Assembly: GCA_018714575.1 (NCBI GenBank)
Contig: DVNF01000074.1
Location: 1-8,673, forward strand
Source: Candidatus Stercoripulliclostridium merdigallinarum
GTDB lineage: Bacteria > Bacillota > Clostridia > Christensenellales > DTU072
Length of the DNA: 8,673 bases
Direction: 5' to 3'
In this document: positions 6,016 to 8,673 of the stretch, piece after piece
Position numbering within the stretch: the first letter of the stretch is position 1
How the letters are laid out: each line of letters opens with the position of its first letter
Translations under genes and position numbers: made by a program
Notes under the pieces: generated by a model
Database searches by the model: none
Told to the model about the DNA's origin: nothing
Seen by the model: only the letters and a program-made list of their open reading frames with translations

Positions 6016-8421
6016 ATGAACAAATTTATCGGTAAAGTTGTCAGATTTTTTATTAAAACTTTTTCAGGCACGGGGTTGGAGCAGGAGCTGAACACCGGTG
6101 CCGAAGGCACTTTGACAGTGCCGGAGATTATCCCGATATGCAGAAAAGTCGCGGCGGACAGCGCGGTACTGTTGAAAAACGACGGAGTTTTGCCGATCGG
6201 CGACGGTCGGACCGTGGCATTGTTCGGCAGGGCAAGCTTCGATTATTTTACCGTAGGATACGGTTCGGGCGGCGACGTTGTCGCGCCTTACAAAGTAAAT
6301 TTGGCGGAAGGTTTGAAAAACGCCGGAGTCAAATTGGAAGAAACGCTGTTGAAAAAATACGACGATTGGCGTGCGGATCCGAAAAACAAGCCCGACGAAG
6401 GCTTTTGGGGTCATTGGCCGATGAGCTTTCCGGAGATGCCGCTTTCGGACGAGGACATAGCCGTTGCCGCTAGTAACGCTGACGTCGCAGTCGTCACCGT
6501 CGGCAGAGCCGCGGGAGAGGACAGGGAAAACGTCCTGGAACCCGGCAGTTTTTATCTGACCGAGGACGAACGCAAAATATTGGCGGCGGTCACAAAGGCG
6601 TTCGATAAAGTCGCCGTAGTCTTGGACTGCGGAAATATAATCGATCTATCCTGGATAAAAGAATACAATCCCGGTGCGGTGTTGTTTGCTTGGCAGGGTG
6701 GTATGGAATCGGGTAACGCTTTGGCTGACGTCTTGACGGGCGCGGTAAATCCGTCGGGAAAGATGCCTTCGGCAGTAGCTTACTCCTACGAGGATTATCC
6801 ATCGTCGGCGGACTTCGGCGGAGCTGATCGCAACAATTACGTTGAGGATATATACGTTGGTTACAGGTACTTTGAAACTTTCTGTCCCGAAAAAGTGATG
6901 TATCCGTTCGGATTCGGCTTGTCTTACACTGATTTCGAATACTCCGCGAAACTGAAGTTGTCCGGCACAATCGTTTGCGGTGCCGTGACCGTGAAAAACG
7001 TCGGGGAACGCACCGGCAAGGCAGTGGCGCAGATCTATTTGCAAAAGCCTTGCGGAAAGCTGGGCGCCGCAGCCAGGGAACTGATAGGATTTTTTAAACG
7101 CGAGATAGCGGCAGGCGAAACCGTTACCGAAAACGTTTCCGTTGATTTGAAAGAGTTCGCTTCGTTCGACGACGCCGGAGCGACAGGGCGCCCGTCGTCA
7201 TACGTTTTGGAAGAGGGTGTTTATTCGGTCTATGTCGGCGGCGATTCCCGCAGCGCGGAAAAAGTTGCCGAGTTCGATTTGTTGTTTACCGAAGTCAAGC
7301 ACGTTTCGGAAGCGCTTCCGGTACCGGAATCGTCCGCGTTCAAACGTATAAAAAACGTTGACGGTAAGGTTACTTGGGAACAAGTGCCCACGGCTAAAAG
7401 GGATTTGAAAGAAAGAATTTTAGGGAACCTGCCGGCGGAAACGACCTCCGATTGCCCGGTAGACGACTTTTCCAAAGTGAGGTCCGGCGAAGCAAGTTTA
7501 GACGATTTCGTAGCGGGATTGACGATAGACGAACTGCGGACTTTGGCTCACGGACAGGGCAAGATGAATTCGGCGCTCGGCGCGGCGGGAAATGCCGGAG
7601 CCTTTTGCGGAGTGTCGGACAGCCTGATAAAAAAGGGAGTAAAACCCGTTATAACAACGGACGGTCCCGCCGGGATCAGGCTTAGGCGTGTGACTGCGTT
7701 GATTCCCTGCGGAACGGCGCTTGCGGCTACTTTTGATACGGATTCGGTTACCCGATTATACGATTTGATAGGAAAAGAGATGGTTGCCGTAGGTTCCGAT
7801 CTGTTGTTGGCGCCGGGCATGAATATACATAGGAACGTGTTGTGCGGCAGGAACTTCGAATACTATTCGGAGGATCCGTTGCTGGCAGGGCTGACGGCTG
7901 CCGCAACCGTCAACGGCGTACAGGCAAACGGAGTCGGAGCCTGTCCGAAACACTTTGCCGTGAATTCCCAGGAATACCGCAGAAAGTTTACCGATTCGGT
8001 CGTTTCGCCGCGCGCGTTAAGGGAAATCTACCTGAAGGCTTTCGAAGTGATGATCAGGCATTGTTCGCCGAAAGCTATAATGACGGCGTACAACAAGATC
8101 AACGGTACTTATTGCTATTACAATTACGATCTGGCAACCGTAATACTCAGAAACGAATGGGGCTTTAAGGGAACGCTGATCACAGATTGGTGGGCGGAAC
8201 CCGGGGAATCGAAGGAATTCCCGGGCGTAAAGAATTCGGCGCTCCGCGTCCGCGCAGGGGTAAACGTGCTGATGCCCGGCGAGATCAACCGCGTATTCCA
8301 AACTCCGAACGCCGACAAGATACGCTCTTCCATGCGCGTCCCGAACGGTTTGACTTTGGGAGAATTGCAACGTAACGCGAAATACGTGCTGTCGTTTCAT
8401 CTGAACAACGGCAAAAAATAG
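6016..8421 (+). CDS. Glycoside hydrolase family 3 with inverted domain order (beta-glycosidase)
   Basis: An 801-residue GH3 enzyme, likely a beta-glucosidase or related exo-beta-glycosidase. Domains run in the permuted order known from some Clostridia enzymes. The GH3 C-terminal alpha/beta domain comes first (about 35-310; SAVLLKNDGVLP at 49-60, GRAAGEDR at 163-170 with candidate acid/base region Glu168). An Fn3-like domain follows (about 312-412). The GH3 N-terminal TIM-barrel domain is last (about 495-775). In the barrel are TTDGPAGIR (547-555, Asp549), GRNFEYYSEDP (611-621), KHFAVN (645-650) and GTLITDWW, whose Asp724 aligns with the catalytic nucleophile. No signal peptide is evident, so it is probably cytoplasmic and acts on imported oligosaccharides. 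I chose ATG 6016 over an in-frame GTG at 6001 because AAAGGTGG (5997-6004) and GAGGT (6007-6011) serve as ribosome binding site and the GTG lies within it. Substrate cannot be read from sequence. Confidence 0.93.
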   Translation: MNKFIGKVVRFFIKTFSGTGLEQELNTGAEGTLTVPEIIPICRKVAADSAVLLKNDGVLPIGDGRTVALFGRASFDYFTVGYGSGGDVVAPYKVNLAEGLKNAGVKLEETLLKKYDDWRADPKNKPDEGFWGHWPMSFPEMPLSDEDIAVAASNADVAVVTVGRAAGEDRENVLEPGSFYLTEDERKILAAVTKAFDKVAVVLDCGNIIDLSWIKEYNPGAVLFAWQGGMESGNALADVLTGAVNPSGKMPSAVAYSYEDYPSSADFGGADRNNYVEDIYVGYRYFETFCPEKVMYPFGFGLSYTDFEYSAKLKLSGTIVCGAVTVKNVGERTGKAVAQIYLQKPCGKLGAAARELIGFFKREIAAGETVTENVSVDLKEFASFDDAGATGRPSSYVLEEGVYSVYVGGDSRSAEKVAEFDLLFTEVKHVSEALPVPESSAFKRIKNVDGKVTWEQVPTAKRDLKERILGNLPAETTSDCPVDDFSKVRSGEASLDDFVAGLTIDELRTLAHGQGKMNSALGAAGNAGAFCGVSDSLIKKGVKPVITTDGPAGIRLRRVTALIPCGTALAATFDTDSVTRLYDLIGKEMVAVGSDLLLAPGMNIHRNVLCGRNFEYYSEDPLLAGLTAAATVNGVQANGVGACPKHFAVNSQEYRRKFTDSVVSPRALREIYLKAFEVMIRHCSPKAIMTAYNKINGTYCYYNYDLATVILRNEWGFKGTLITDWWAEPGESKEFPGVKNSALRVRAGVNVLMPGEINRVFQTPNADKIRSSMRVPNGLTLGELQRNAKYVLSFHLNNGKK

Positions 8422-8468
8422 AACCGCATAAAAATAAAAATTTATATCTTACACGAACCAAAACAAAT

Positions 8469-8489
8469 AGCCCGCATTCGTTGCGGGCT
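8469..8489 (+). terminator. Probable terminator after the GH3 gene
   Basis: AGCCCGCA (8469-8476) pairs with TGCGGGCT (8482-8489) as an 8-bp GC-rich stem with a 5-nt loop, about 47 bp past the GH3 stop. The following GAATTTTAAAA has only a four-T run, offset by three bases, so termination efficiency is uncertain. The preceding 8422-8468 is AT-rich with no other signal. Confidence 0.7.
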
Positions 8490-8518
8490 GAATTTTAAAA
8501 AATTGTTTTTGCAGATCG

Positions 8519-8629
8519 AACGCCCGGATTGGTCAAAAGGCTGCTAGGCAAGGCTCGCAAGCTACATAGAACTATGCTTTTATCCCGATAACGCCCGAAA
8601 CGGTCAAAAGCAAGCGAGACGAGGCTCGC
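8519..8629. repeat. Imperfect tandem repeat, two 40-bp units with 71-bp period
   Basis: Units at 8519-8558 and 8590-8629 align without gaps at 31 of 40 positions. The conserved blocks are AACGCCCG, GGTCAAAAG and AGGCTCGC. Each unit is followed by an inverted repeat: CATAG/CTATG at 8565-8576 after the first, and the larger hairpin at 8640-8673 after the second. In the second unit GCGAG (8614-8618) can pair with CTCGC (8625-8629). No open reading frame of note covers the region. The family is not recognised. Confidence 0.7.
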
Positions 8630-8639
8630 GCAGTGGCAA

Positions 8640-8673
8640 GAGGTAGGAGTTTAGTAAGCTAAATGACTATCTC
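8640..8673. other. Hairpin with tandem G-A internal loop, cut by window edge
   Basis: GAGGTAG (8640-8646) pairs with CTATCTC (8667-8673; one G-U) and TTTAG (8650-8654) with CTAAA (8659-8663) around a TAAG loop. Between the helices, GAG (8647-8649) faces TGA (8664-8666), which allows two adjacent G-A pairs plus a G-U, a hallmark of stable RNA internal loops. The outer helix reaches the last base of the window and may continue. This looks like part of a structured RNA or a mobile repeat end; its identity and its strand are unknown. Confidence 0.5.

Noticed and set aside
8519..8673. CRISPR array or tRNA at the right edge
   Set aside because: Only two imperfect units with no uniform spacer pattern, and no cloverleaf or T-loop sequence could be drawn.

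Overview
The window looks like a chromosomal segment of a Gram-positive, Clostridia-type bacterium of intermediate GC. This inference rests on several signs: a DUF421-DUF4363 gene pair, a SpoVB-like lipid flippase, a folate-type ECF S-component under a tetrahydrofolate (THF) riboswitch, a GH3 enzyme with inverted domain order, and a strong AAGGAGGA ribosome binding site. No phage, plasmid, insertion sequence, CRISPR or tRNA signal was seen.

Layout. Positions 2-2107 (+) carry the C-terminal three quarters of UvrA, whose N-terminus lies off the left edge. A perfect hairpin at 2172-2199 separates it from a convergent two-gene unit on the minus strand, DUF421 (3338-2616) then DUF4363 (2619-2245), coupled by an ATGA overlap. 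Positions 3339-3693 hold no gene. They contain a promoter, a clear THF riboswitch (3442-3531), a further structured leader segment and a strong ribosome binding site for folT (3694-4302, +). folT runs 12 bp into the 3' end of a convergent SpoVB/MurJ-superfamily membrane protein (5856-4291, -), and the folT terminator lies inside that gene's last codons. A 159-bp divergent intergenic region (5857-6015) with a long inverted repeat and an extended -10 promoter leads to a GH3 glycosidase (6016-8421, +). That enzyme has the domain order GH3-C, Fn3-like, GH3-N. A terminator-like hairpin follows at 8469-8489. The right end (8519-8673) is non-coding and holds a 71-bp-period imperfect tandem repeat, then a strong hairpin with a tandem G-A internal loop cut by the window edge.

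Functionally these are mostly independent housekeeping units: DNA repair, a membrane/envelope protein pair, folate uptake, lipid-linked precursor or spore-envelope transport, and sugar hydrolysis. The best-supported regulatory system is folate-responsive control of folT. The 5' strand of the aptamer's P1 helix is perfectly complementary to six bases beside the folT Shine-Dalgarno sequence, which suggests a concrete translational switch. The least explained sequence is the repeat/hairpin element at the right edge. I did not find a clearly new multi-gene system.
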